Notes under the pieces: model-generated
Seen by the model: the letters and a program-made list of their open reading frames with translations, nothing else
Told to the model about the DNA's origin: nothing
The model's database searches: none
Made by a program: the position numbers and the translations under genes
Assembly (NCBI GenBank): GCA_029204225.1
Contig: CM055106.1
Span: 6,637,136-6,701,135, forward strand
Source of the DNA: Diphasiastrum complanatum
Lineage: Eukaryota > Streptophyta > Lycopodiopsida > Lycopodiales > Lycopodiaceae
DNA length: 64,000 nt
Direction: 5' to 3'
Shown here: positions 54,475-64,000 of the stretch, in pieces
How positions within the stretch are numbered: the stretch's first letter is position 1
Layout of the letters: each line of letters starts with the position of its first letter

Positions 54475-55589
54475 AGCAAGCACCAAGGAGTTGGTATGCT
54501 AAGCTCAATTCCTTCTTACTTTCTCAAAACTTTGTTATGAGTGAGTATGATCATTCTCTCTACTTTAGATTGAATGAAAATGATATCACTTTACTTTTGA
54601 TCTATGTTGATGACATTATCTTAAGTGGTGGTAACAATCTAGATATAGATGAAATCAAGATGGCACTCAAAAGAGAGTTTGAAATTCAAGATCTTGGTAA
54701 ACTTCATTATATCTTAGGAATAGAGATTATTAGAACTTCTAAATCTACATTCATATGTCAAGAAAAGTATGTTAACTCTATTCTAAAAAGGTTTCATATG
54801 GAAGATTGTAAAGTTGTTTCTACTCCTATGGAATCAAATGTAAAGCTAACTACAAGAAGTAATGAAAGATCCTTCAAGGACATTACTCTCTATAGAAAGC
54901 TAATAGGATCTCTTATATGGTTAACCATCACAAGACCTGATCTAGGCTTTGTGGTTGGTAAACTAAGTCAATTTATGCAAGATCCTAGTGAGGCTCATTG
55001 GAAGCTAGGAAAGAGAGTACTTAGATACATCTCGGGATCTAGAGATTTTGGCATCTTGTATGGAGGTACTACACCTAACCTTTGTGGATTTTCAGATTCA
55101 GATTTTACAGGTGATCAAATGGATAGGAAGTCAACAAGTGCCTTTGCAATCTATCTTGGAGATGGAGTGGTCTCATGGCTATCAAAGAAGCAACCAACTA
55201 TCTCTCTATCTTCCACCGAAGCCGAGTACAAGGCATTAACAACATGCACCAAGGAGATTCTTTGGATCAAGAGGATGTTATTGGATCTTCACTTGCTGGA
55301 ACCAGAGAAGACTCCAATCATACTTTGTGATAACCTTTCAGCCCAAAGCTTGGCAAGCAATCCTGTTTTTCATGCAAGGAGCAAGCACATTGAGATTGCT
55401 CACCATTTTGTGAGAGATCAAGTCATTGCCAAAGAGGTGGAGCTTCAACATGTCTCTTCAAAGGAGTGTGTGGCTGATATCTTCACCAAACCATTGGGAA
55501 AGGACCTATATTTAATGCATAGATCTAATCTTGGAATGTGCTCAAAGACTATGTTGAAACTAGCATCCAATGTTGAAGAGGGAGTGTGA
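54385..55589 (+). pseudogene. Copia RT (C-terminal) and RNase H, out of phase
   Basis: This second open frame (first Met at 54,396) gives EDIYMEQPEGYVSHDEPNHV, YGLKQAPRSWY, LLIYVDDIILSGG and then RNase H with FSDSDFTGDQMDRKSTS, SSTEAEYKAL and ADIFTKPLGK. It has no internal stop. Being intact on both sides of the gap suggests that the RT lesion is recent or tolerated because activity is supplied by another copy. The stop overlaps the first bases of the 3' LTR, and the purine stretch GAAGAGGGAG just before it is the polypurine tract. Confidence 0.93.
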
Positions 55590-56239
55590 AAATTGTCAAC
55601 ATTTCCTAGCTAGTTTGAGGCCTAAATTGGCTAAAATTGTAAATAGTTTTGGTTCTGGAGTTTCACACGTGTGAACCAGGCCACAATGTTTTTATTTACT
55701 GTATTTTTTCAGTATGATGAAGTGTCAAACTTCATACCCTTCAAAATGAGACCATTTTGATGTATTTTGGTCATATAAGCCATTTTTAGCTATTTTTCCT
55801 ATATAGGGAATATCTAGGGTCAAGTACCTTCTAGAGAGAGGAGAGAGAGTCATCTTCCTCATCCATAAATAGTAGGGAAGTCGTGGAGAACAGGTTGGAG
55901 AAACCTTTTGTATGCTTCATTGAGATCAATAGATCATTGTCATTGTTTCTTCCTCCATTGAGAGCATTGTTGTGTGTATTGTCTTCAAGCTATTGTGTAT
56001 GATCTTAGGTGCTTTCCAAAAGTGGTAGGCTGATGTATTATGGACTATATAATGCTATTTTGGGCCGCACTTGATGTTTATGGAAGTTTCCATTTGTGAT
56101 AAATGCTTTTTGATCAAGTTCTTTGCATTCTAGGTAGCATAGAATGTGTTGCCAATTCCTAGCTTATGTAGTTTGGAGTGCAAGCATTCAAGCCAATGAT
56201 CTTGGAGTTTAGATCCACTTAGGATCTGTATTTTTCACA
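55585..56239 (+). repeat. 3' LTR of the second young copia
   Basis: 655 bp, same ends as the 5' LTR, with three differences by eye. It carries the intact palindrome TTCACACGTGTGAA at 55,662-55,675. Confidence 0.95.
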
Positions 56240-57720
56240 AAATCTTCTTCTAATTTTGCGTGCAAGAAAGCAGTTTTCTTATCCACAATATGGATTTTGA
56301 GATCATGAGCCACTGCATAAGCGAATAACAAGCAAATTGATGTGTGTTTGACAATCGGTGAGAAAGTATCAGTGTAGTCGATCCCATATTTCTATGAAAA
56401 ACCTTTTGCAACCAACCTTGCTTTGTATTTGATGTTATCTCCATTAGGACCTGTTTTGATCTTGTAGATCCACTTGCATTTAACTTATTTTCTACCATCA
56501 GGTATAGGTGCAAGTGTCCATACATTGTTCTTATATATGGATGACATTTCATCCTCCATTGCTTGAATTCAATGACCTTTATTTCGTCCATCAATAGCTT
56601 TTTCGAATGTTTGAGGTTTGTCTGTGAAGCCACAAAATTTGATGGCTATATTTGTTGAAACATCCTGACCAAACCTTAATGATGGCTTTCTTTGTCTATC
56701 AGATCTTCTCATAGACTATACATGTTTCAAATTTGATTCTACATTTTTGGATTCAACCTTGTCTGCTAGAATTCGAACTGGTGATTTGAGTCTATCAGGT
56801 ACTCGATCTTGAACTCCCTCTGAATCTGGTAATTCACGTTCATCATCTACTTGCTTTAGTTCTGTCATTGGTAACTCATAACAAATCATGAGAATTTCAT
56901 AGCCGACTAAGTCATTAACTCAAATCCTACCAAGTTCTGTCTTTTCATCGAGTTTCTTTCTCAATTTGTCTGATATGTGCATATAAACTGCATCCGAATG
57001 TCTGAACATGAGCTAGATTTGGCTTCGACTTTTACCATATTTCGTGAGGAGTTTTATCCGGTATTCGAGATTTTAAAATTCGATTATGAAAAAATTCAAT
57101 GTAGCCACTGCTTCCGCCCACAACTGTTTTGGTGCTTTCACATGAGCCATCATACACCTAGCAGCTTCCATAAGTGTACAATTTCTTCGTTCAGCAATTC
57201 CATTGTGCTGAGGTGTGTATGATGCAGTCTTCGTATGCATAATACCTCGATCAGTACAGTAAGTTTTGAATTTGTTGAAAATGTACTCACCTCCATAATC
57301 TGTGTGAATTTGCTTCAACTTGTTGCCTGTCTGCTTCTCAGCCCAATTCGTATACTCAACAAATTTTTCAAAAGCTTCTGATTTTGTACGAATAAAGTAT
57401 GCCACATCAAACTTGTTGAAGTCATCAATAAACATTATGAAGAGTTTTGCATCACCTAAAGACAATACTTCGAATGGTCCACAAATACCTGAATTCACAA
57501 TTCCAGTACCTTGGTTGCTTTATAAACATCTTTACTGGAAGGTGTTCGAGTCATTTTGCCTTTAAGACAGGATTCGCAGGTAGTTCGAATATCTCGACTC
57601 TTAATTTCGATTCCTTTGATTCTCTGACTCTTATTGGCTTGGTACAAGGCTTCCATGTTCATGTGACATAACCTCTTGTGCCACAAAATATTTGTCGATT
57701 CTTGAGTTTGATTGGATTAA
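56240..57720 (-). pseudogene. Minus-strand copia pol (proximal part; second nest host)
   Basis: Reading leftwards: pre-integrase WHKRLCHMNMEAL..CESC (57,530-57,686), integrase (57,073-57,498) with MFIDDFNKFDVAYFIRTKSE, KQIHTDYGGEYIFNKFKTYC and PQHNGIAERRN, preserving the last D and E of D,D35E. RT begins at 56,633-56,250 (VKCKWIYKIKTGPNGD; IVDKKTAFLHAKLEED). The RT frame breaks exactly at the AAATC duplication and resumes at 49,905. Gag and protease are missing although the leader side keeps its primer site, so an internal deletion has removed them. Several stops. Lineage differs from the young element inside it. Confidence 0.87.
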
Positions 57721-57820
57721 CCATCATTAGTTTGAAGCTAAACTAGAGTAGTGTCCACAAATGGCTTGATGGTGGCTTGGGGTTCTTGGGAAGATACATG
57801 CTTTAGAGAAATTATTTATC

Positions 57821-57833
57821 AGCTCTGATACCA
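57821..57833 (-). other. Copia primer binding site
   Basis: AGCTCTGATACCA on the plus strand is TGGTATCAGAGCT on the coding strand, four bases from the LTR. Confidence 0.9.
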
Positions 57834-57837
57834 CTCT

Positions 57838-58867
57838 TGCTGAATATGATATCCAAAAAAGAGAAAAAAACAACATTAAATTATTACAAGATCAATACAA
57901 ACTATAGATTCAGACTATTGCGTATATTGTTTCTTTATCAGAGAATTATCTTGGTAGGTGTCTGAGACAACCATGAAGAGAGTGATACAGTTAGGCGTCT
58001 ATGATAGTCGTGCTTTCTTTGTGTTAGATATTTTGTATGAGTCATGGGAACGAGTATCAGTAACCGAGAAATAAATTATCGGAAAGCATTCATCTGTATA
58101 CATGAATTTAAGAAAAATAGAGAATCCGTGTATTAGTTATTGTGATAACAACGATCAAACCACAATCTTATACTCGAGAATGATTCACAATACTAATGCA
58201 CTATGTGTTGTGATCCTACTATGTCTGTGACAGATTGAATAAGATCTCTACTTCTTGAACTACTCTCACTCTCTTCAATGATATTTTATTCTATGGAAAT
58301 CAGATAGTCTGATACAATGAAATTTATAGAAGAACTCTGAATTTTAAGCACACATGCTCCGACTTGCTCTGTGTATATGTGTTTGTGTTGTTATGCCACT
58401 ATGACCTCTTATATATGTACATAAGTCAGTTGCGACGGTCATGAAGATTACAATTGTACACTATGTAGGTAACAGTCATGAAATGGCGTAGTTACTGCAT
58501 AGAGAATGTTGACAGATTCTAAGCAGAAGAATCTGTCAATAGGTTTTTTTTCTTTGTCTCTGGTTACAGATTTATTCTACCTGTTACTAGGCTTGTTTGG
58601 GCATTTCTTGGTTTATATTTATCTCGTTTCAATGCCCAGATCAGGCAGAAATGACTGATATCATTATAGTATGGTCCTACTTGTCAGAGGACACTCAGGT
58701 TTATCTCTCTTGAACTATACTCACATGCCTAAACAGCCAAACATGCAAGCCAATTGGTTCATCAACAAATGATTTGCATATTGCTCAGTTGAACATCAAA
58801 TGAAATCCTACTTCTAATGCTGCAAAATCGAATGAACAGGTTCTTGAAAACTGAAACCATTCTAACA
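57838..58867 (-). repeat. 5' LTR of the minus-strand copia (second nest host)
   Basis: Next to the primer site the coding strand ends in ...ATTCAGCA; the other end is placed at TGTTAGAATGG (58,867), giving TG...CA ends and about 1,030 bp. It includes the region shared with 49,087-49,432 and a short inverted repeat TTGACAGATTCT/AGAATCTGTCAA at about 58,508-58,538. The partner LTR in the same orientation is missing, so the outer end is inferred. Confidence 0.55.
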
Positions 58868-58889
58868 CACACATTTCACCAAAATGCAA

Positions 58890-60365
58890 GAATCAAGAAC
58901 GAGAACTAAACAACATTTTTAGAGTCCAAGAATCAAGAAACACACATTTCTTGATTCTTGGACTACTAAGAACATCAAGGAATGGAAGGGCAAGATCATA
59001 AATGCATCACTCAAGAAACAAGAATGATCAAAGAGCTCAAAGGGTGCACCAAACTCATGGAGGCTATTCTCATTAGGACATGGAGTAGATGCATTACACA
59101 AAAAGCTCCCTTCTACAAAGGGGGAGTCTCTTAAATAAGCAAGAGACCTTCTTAGGTGGCATCCTAGTGGCAATTCCACATTACACAAATTACAAGTGGA
59201 ATCATCCTCTCCACTAGATGTCACCATCAAAAGGTGGCTTACTCTAGTTTTCTAAGAGGGGTCTACTTGCATTTATTACAAACGCCTAGAAATAGTAGTT
59301 CTTACATGGTCATTTCGTCTTTCAGGATTCCCCATGAGGCTCACACAGTTTCTACTTGTCATTCTTGACTAGCATTCCTTGGCTCTCATTCTTCGGGGTT
59401 TTGCATTTTGCGAGTTTTGCGAGTTTAGTGTTTTTAAATTACGTCAAATTGATAGCACATAGCACGCTACATATTGGATGATATTGCTCTGCTTCTGCAT
59501 TGGCATCTTCAATCGTCACTTGGAAAAGCGTAGGTCCTTGTTCGCTTGCGTAAAACCAAGTGCTTATTGCTACCGGTCTTTACCACAAGAACTGTTTTCG
59601 CAAATTGTCACAACTTAACCAAAATGTCCTATTGCCGCAAATGGCTAATATCTTTAAAATTTGGAGAGCTCCCAACAGCTTCACAACCTTGCATGCTTGA
59701 GTGTCTCCCTTGTGTCTATTTTTATATTTTCTTTCTTTGTCACTTGCATCTGCCATTATACTTCTGGTTTCTTGGCAGGTACTAATTCTCTGGGAGGTCT
59801 CACCATATATTCATCAATTGTCTTGGCACTCTTTGTATACTCCATTCTGCTTTCGGGTGTTTCCTCGGTTCTTCTCCTAGTCAAAGTCCCAGTCTTATCG
59901 ACACTCTTTCCTTGATGAGAAGAAGAGAACCTTCGATTGGTAGGTTGCACAAATCTTGAGTTAACAATCTTCAAGGAGATAGACTTATCATCAAATTAGT
60001 GGTAGAAATAGATTTGGACGGATGGGTTGGTGACGATAGGAAAACATGATGAAGGGCTTGGTGGGAGGGTGAAGGAACTGACAATACTACCGTTGCATCC
60101 TTAGACCTTTGCAGTGTTGAGCTTTGACCAGTACTTGCTTGGCAAGGAGCCCATTTTGTCTTGTAGGCTCATAGTTGTCTTCATCTTTTCCTTTTCTACA
60201 ACTCCTTCTTCCTTTGATCCATTACTTTTGGATCTCTTTGGGCTTCACATGAGGGGATTCAACTATCATTGCTCCAGAGAGTTTCTTTTAATCAAGATCG
60301 ATCTGACTCATCTATTGCTTAAGTTTCTTCATTTCCTCAGCTTCTTGGCTCTTTCTCTTTATTTT
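58890..60365 (-). mobile_element. Unfamiliar minus-strand element, copy B
   Basis: About 58,980-59,760 matches 6,750-7,550 of copy A. Further right the minus strand gives RFVQPTNRRFSSSHQGKSVD, KTIDEYMVRPPREL (matching KALDDYLARPPQL of copy A) and a charged coiled-coil-like stretch near 60,250-60,350. Copy B ends where a copia LTR begins at 60,366, so the part equivalent to the 17-residue repeats and central domain is missing. It is as decayed as copy A, and the two differ substantially, implying an old family. Confidence 0.55.
58923..58964. repeat. Perfect 18-bp hairpin with 6-nt loop
   Basis: AGTCCAAGAATCAAGAAA (58,923-58,940) and TTTCTTGATTCTTGGACT (58,947-58,964) are exact reverse complements around CACACA. 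It lies at the outer edge of copy B. Confidence 0.95.
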
Positions 60366-61208
60366 TGTTGAAATTGTCACTTCCAACTTGGTTGATATAA
60401 TATGTTAATCTTGAGATCTAGGTTCATATTGAGATCTCACACTTGTGGAGGTTGTTCCCACGTGTAAAAGAAAGTAGAAAATGTACTTGTATATATCTAG
60501 ATTCATTTTAGATAGATTTGCACAAGTGTGAACTTGACTTTTGACTAGAATCTAAGAAAAAATTATTTTGGTCAATTTCCTTGTAATTAGCTTGCACTTC
60601 CATGTGAATGAGTAAATGCTCCCACATGTCAAGATTTTGTTCACACGTGTGAATCTGGATGTACATATTCCCCTAGATCCTATTTTATAGGGAAGAGTCC
60701 TATTTTATTGGAGACCAGCATTTGGATTCTAGCTAGTAGGATAAGTCAACTTTGATCTATGAGCATATCTTGCTCCTATTGGTGGATCTACATGATGTGA
60801 CGCTCTCCACACGTGTGAAGACCTGTTGGACCAGTATACAGGTCATTCATGTACTTGATCTATAAAGAGATTACCAAATCTAATGAGAAGTTGATGAGAC
60901 ATTTCCATCCTAGCAATTTGCTTGAGATTTACACATTAGAATTGTGATTTTATGCCTGGAATGCTATCAAATGTTATTGTACTTTGCTCTTTGGTCACAG
61001 TCCATACAATGACTATTTTCCACATGTTTGAGGATGCCCTTGATAGCTTTTTGGTATTACATCCATTGATCTTGCTAAATAGTTAGTAATTTGCTTCTAG
61101 ATCAAGATCTAGTCAATAGAACTTGATGAATCCTTTGATTTGGCAATCAATACCTCTTTTAGATTGATTAGTACAATCAATCATTGTCCTAAATTCAGAA
61201 AATTCACA
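60366..61208 (+). repeat. Copia LTR without a coding body
   Basis: An LTR of 843 bp with ends TGTTGAAATTG and AAAATTCACA, followed directly by a primer site. It contains TTCACACGTGTGAA at 60,640-60,653 and CACACGTGTG at 60,808-60,817. A TATA-like TTTTATAG is near 60,687. It differs in sequence from the other LTRs in the window. Confidence 0.8.
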
Positions 61209-61220
61209 TGGTATCAGAGC
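61209..61220 (+). other. Copia primer binding site
   Basis: TGGTATCAGAGC directly follows the LTR, proving that this is a 5' LTR plus leader and not a solo LTR. Confidence 0.93.
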
Positions 61221-64000
61221 TTGGTACAAGAGGAATGTAATGATCCATTAAACATTTGAAAATCATTGTCAAATTGCTGATTTTGATCTAATCTTGTGTG
61301 GGCAATCTCTAAGAGAGTGGTAGCTTCATTCGTTTGAAATAAAAATGATTGCGGTACAATATGGCTTGAAATCAATGACTAGTTTGAGACTAATCTGGAA
61401 AGCAATGCCAATTGGAAAGAAATATTAGAAAAAATGTTCCTATGATGGGATGGCAATCATCAAACTCAAATTTGTTGGATGGAAGATGTATGAGAGATTT
61501 TTTGCCTTGAGAGAAAACAACATATATATATATGTAAAAGCCTCCTTCATAACAATTTCTCCTTTGGATTTGTTGCCTCTACTAGGAGCTCTTGATAGAA
61601 TCAACAAGTGGAATTCACCTTTTGTTTTATAATTTTTGTGGAATGTGAGTCTTTTCATTACACAATAGGAAAAGTAATGCAGTCATGATATGATCTATGG
61701 CCTTAACATATTTTTCAAAAAACATTGTGTAGATTTAATGAAGAGGCTATAATCAAGACCGATTCAAAAGATGTATTGTACTCAATCAAAAAGTTCGGAG
61801 AGAATGATGATCATATTTCAAGAGTAATTTTTCTACATTTGAGTTAGTGCAAGTTTGCAAGATAAGAGCTCTTTGAGCTCAAGAAAGACGAATTGCCATG
61901 GTATCCATTCATTAGATACATGCTAGCAAGGGTAGCATATGATGTGAGTACTCTTCCATTTTGGGATGAAACAATTAGTGGATTACTATTGTCTATTTTC
62001 TAGTGTTGGCTAATATGGCTTATGGTTTGTATTAGCTTATTTTCTATTTTCTAGTGTTGCTTGTTGTGATCATCCTTAGAATGAGATACAACGGAGGATT
62101 TGATTTTCAATAAAGAGGTTGCAATCAACAATGTGAAGCAAAATGAAGAGCTTGAACCAAAAATTAGAAAAAAAAAAAATGGACAACCAAACGTCCAAGC
62201 TACTAGGGATTGTTGATCCAATGCATGGAGAGACATGGTAGAAATTTGTGGCTACAAAAATCTTGGAATGAAAAGGGCTTAACATGGGATTGAAATAACT
62301 CAACACACTGAAATTCACTGATGTCTCTAACTAGAAAAGGCATAAATGGTTGAATACATGTTTGGTGGTCCTATCATACATTACCAACATGCTATTTCAA
62401 TTGGTGATAAGCCCTTTAGATTGTGGGTCAATAAAAAGGGTTTTTTACTAAACAATGCTACTAAAGACAATTTAGAATTTGGAAGCTTTTCAAGATTCAG
62501 GAAGTAAGAATTTTTTAAATTTTTTATCCTCAATTTTGTTCACGTACAAATTTTGCATAGTATAACTATTCTTATTTTTTTGTTAATGACATATTTGACA
62601 TTGTTTGCTCTCACAACATGACCATATATTTCACACCCATCAAGTTGAGATACAAAACCGAGATTTTCTTCACTTTTACATTTCTTATGAAACCTATTCT
62701 CAAGATAGATGCAATTGTCTAAATGTGCAGAGGAGAAGAGCATCAAAGGAAGACTTGAATCCATTCATGAATTGAATGAAAAAATTGCAATGGATGTTAA
62801 AGCCTAAGGGCTGGGTCATTGGGTGAACCAATGCAATTGGCGGTGCTTTTCAAGCCAAAGTGCATAGGGGGGGAATCAAATTTTTGGCACCAAAGTTATT
62901 TTCAGCACACTTTTGCATGCATGTGCACAAAACTAAGCATCAGACCCATGCTCACTTGTTGGAGAATAACTAGAGATAGACAAGTCAATATTCAATTCTA
63001 TTATTTTGATGTATAAATAGACTTGCTTTGCATAAAATATAGAGATGGTATACAAATTAATATATTCTATTTGACAAAAAAATGACCAAGAAAAATCTCA
63101 TTTATATACCTTGAAAGGTTTTATTGAGTAGTAGAGAGCAACAAATATGACTCACTTGTGCTACTATTGTGTGTGTAAATGCACCTATCTTGTGAAATTA
63201 TATTGTGCTTTTGTTTGGTCATTCTTACATAGAAAAATATGTATTTAAATTATTGTGATTTTAAATTATATAATGCCTCTAGCTTTGATGATCCAAAAAA
63301 ACTTTAGTACTTGAATTAAAAAAAATTGAAATGTCCATATCTACTTTAATAGGACTCTAAATTGGATTTTTTTTTAAGGGCATGTTGCTATGGTCATATA
63401 GGATTTTTTTTAAGTTAGACATTCATAAAAAAACATGTATTGAAAGACTTGGTATTACACACTCACATCTAAAAATTTTATTGATGTTGACCATTACCCC
63501 CACATATTTGACACACCATACATGCCTTACTTGCAATTTTCTCAAAATCAATGGCTCAATTTTTTAATGAATAAATGTATATATGAAGAATATGTCTGTG
63601 AAAGAATTTGATGACATTTGTGATAGTTAATGAGATATAATTTTCTAAAAAAAGCGTGCATTTTGCTAAAAACTCTAGTCTTAAAAGGAAGTTGCTAAGA
63701 AAATATTGTCAAATTTGTTTTGGGAATTGGATGATCACAAACCTCTTACGATTAGATACAACACGTTGATAAAATATCTAAATGTTGGATATAATACGAC
63801 ATTTAAGTCCTCTAGTTTTTTGGAATTAATATTGTTGATAAACCCATAATAATTTAATGTTAATTGATGTATTTATGCTTGATTTAGGACTTCTAATTAT
63901 AGTTTCATGGTGTAGTTTTAATAAAAGTGAGCATCTGTTTTAAAACATCTTATTCGATACTCCACAATAATAATAATAAGTATTATGGCTATCTGGAATT
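61221..64000. other. No gene recognised
   Basis: The first several hundred bases are probably copia leader, but no gag, knuckle or pol motif follows. TATTTTCTAGTGTTG occurs twice (about 61,996 and 62,047). The rest is AT-rich with frames under about 85 codons and homopolymer runs. Nothing supports a gene. Confidence 0.45.

Larger units (their letters stand above)
49906..56239 (+). mobile_element. Young Ty1/copia element with an RT deletion
   Basis: Complete by structure, 6,334 bp. Both LTRs are 655 bp (49,906-50,560 and 55,585-56,239) with about three substitutions between them; the target duplication AAATC is perfect (49,901-49,905 and 56,240-56,244). Primer site, gag, protease, integrase and RNase H are present. 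The only clear lesion is the loss of about 97 bp in RT. It lies inside the RT gene of an older minus-strand copia. Confidence 0.97.

Noticed and set aside
59546-59915. Plus-strand hydrophobic frames resembling a small membrane protein
   Set aside because: They lie in copy B where the other strand carries the motif conserved with copy A.

Overview
The window looks like nuclear DNA of a land plant, from a repeat-dense intergenic region. The evidence is that almost every recognisable protein is from a plant-type transposable element: Ty1/copia polyproteins with initiator-tRNA-Met primer sites (TGGTATCAGAGC), Ty3/gypsy pieces, and an L1-like LINE with a C-terminal zf-RVT domain. The base composition is AT-rich and long microsatellites are present. 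I found no convincing host gene, rRNA, tRNA or CRISPR array. The species cannot be named from this sequence alone.

Layout, left to right. 0.2-1.9 kb: antisense LINE remnant. 2.0-2.6 kb: an inverted repeat with ~170-bp arms around a copia gag fragment. 3.2-6.1 kb: copia pseudogene lacking its integrase core. 6.75-10.4 kb: an unfamiliar minus-strand element that encodes a 17-residue-repeat protein; part of it recurs at 58.9-60.4 kb. 10.4-12.1 kb: gypsy fragment A. 12.1-16.0 kb: minus-strand copia remnant with primer site and one LTR. 16.0-19.7 kb: gypsy fragment B of the same family as A, with a foreign gypsy RT piece inverted inside it. 19.7-24.0 kb: two more copia remnants, one on each strand. 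24.0-35.7 kb: an old minus-strand copia element with both LTRs, split by a very young intact copia element (28,954-35,111) whose LTRs differ at one position over 682 bp and whose 1322-codon gag-pol frame is open. 35.7-43 kb: decayed fragments and mostly featureless sequence. 43.0-45.6 kb: copia pseudogene with a gag-RT fusion and a (GA)n-bearing LTR. 45.7-47.6 kb: gypsy fragment C. 48.9-49.4 kb: a degenerate satellite and an LTR piece. 49.5-58.9 kb: a second nest, an old minus-strand copia split by a young copia element (49,906-56,239) that has lost about 97 bp from its RT domain. 58.9-60.4 kb: second copy of the unfamiliar element. 60.4-61.2 kb: one LTR plus primer site with no coding body. 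61.2-64 kb: nothing recognised.

How the parts relate: the region is a record of successive insertions. The two youngest elements have perfect 5-bp target duplications (CCCCA and AAATC), lie on the plus strand, and sit inside minus-strand copia elements. The intact 30,447-34,415 polyprotein could in principle act on related defective copies. Points most worth a second look are the unfamiliar minus-strand element, the splice-like RT gap in the young defective copia, the inverted RT patch in gypsy B, and a recurring palindrome TTCACACGTGTGAA with a G-box core in several otherwise different LTRs.
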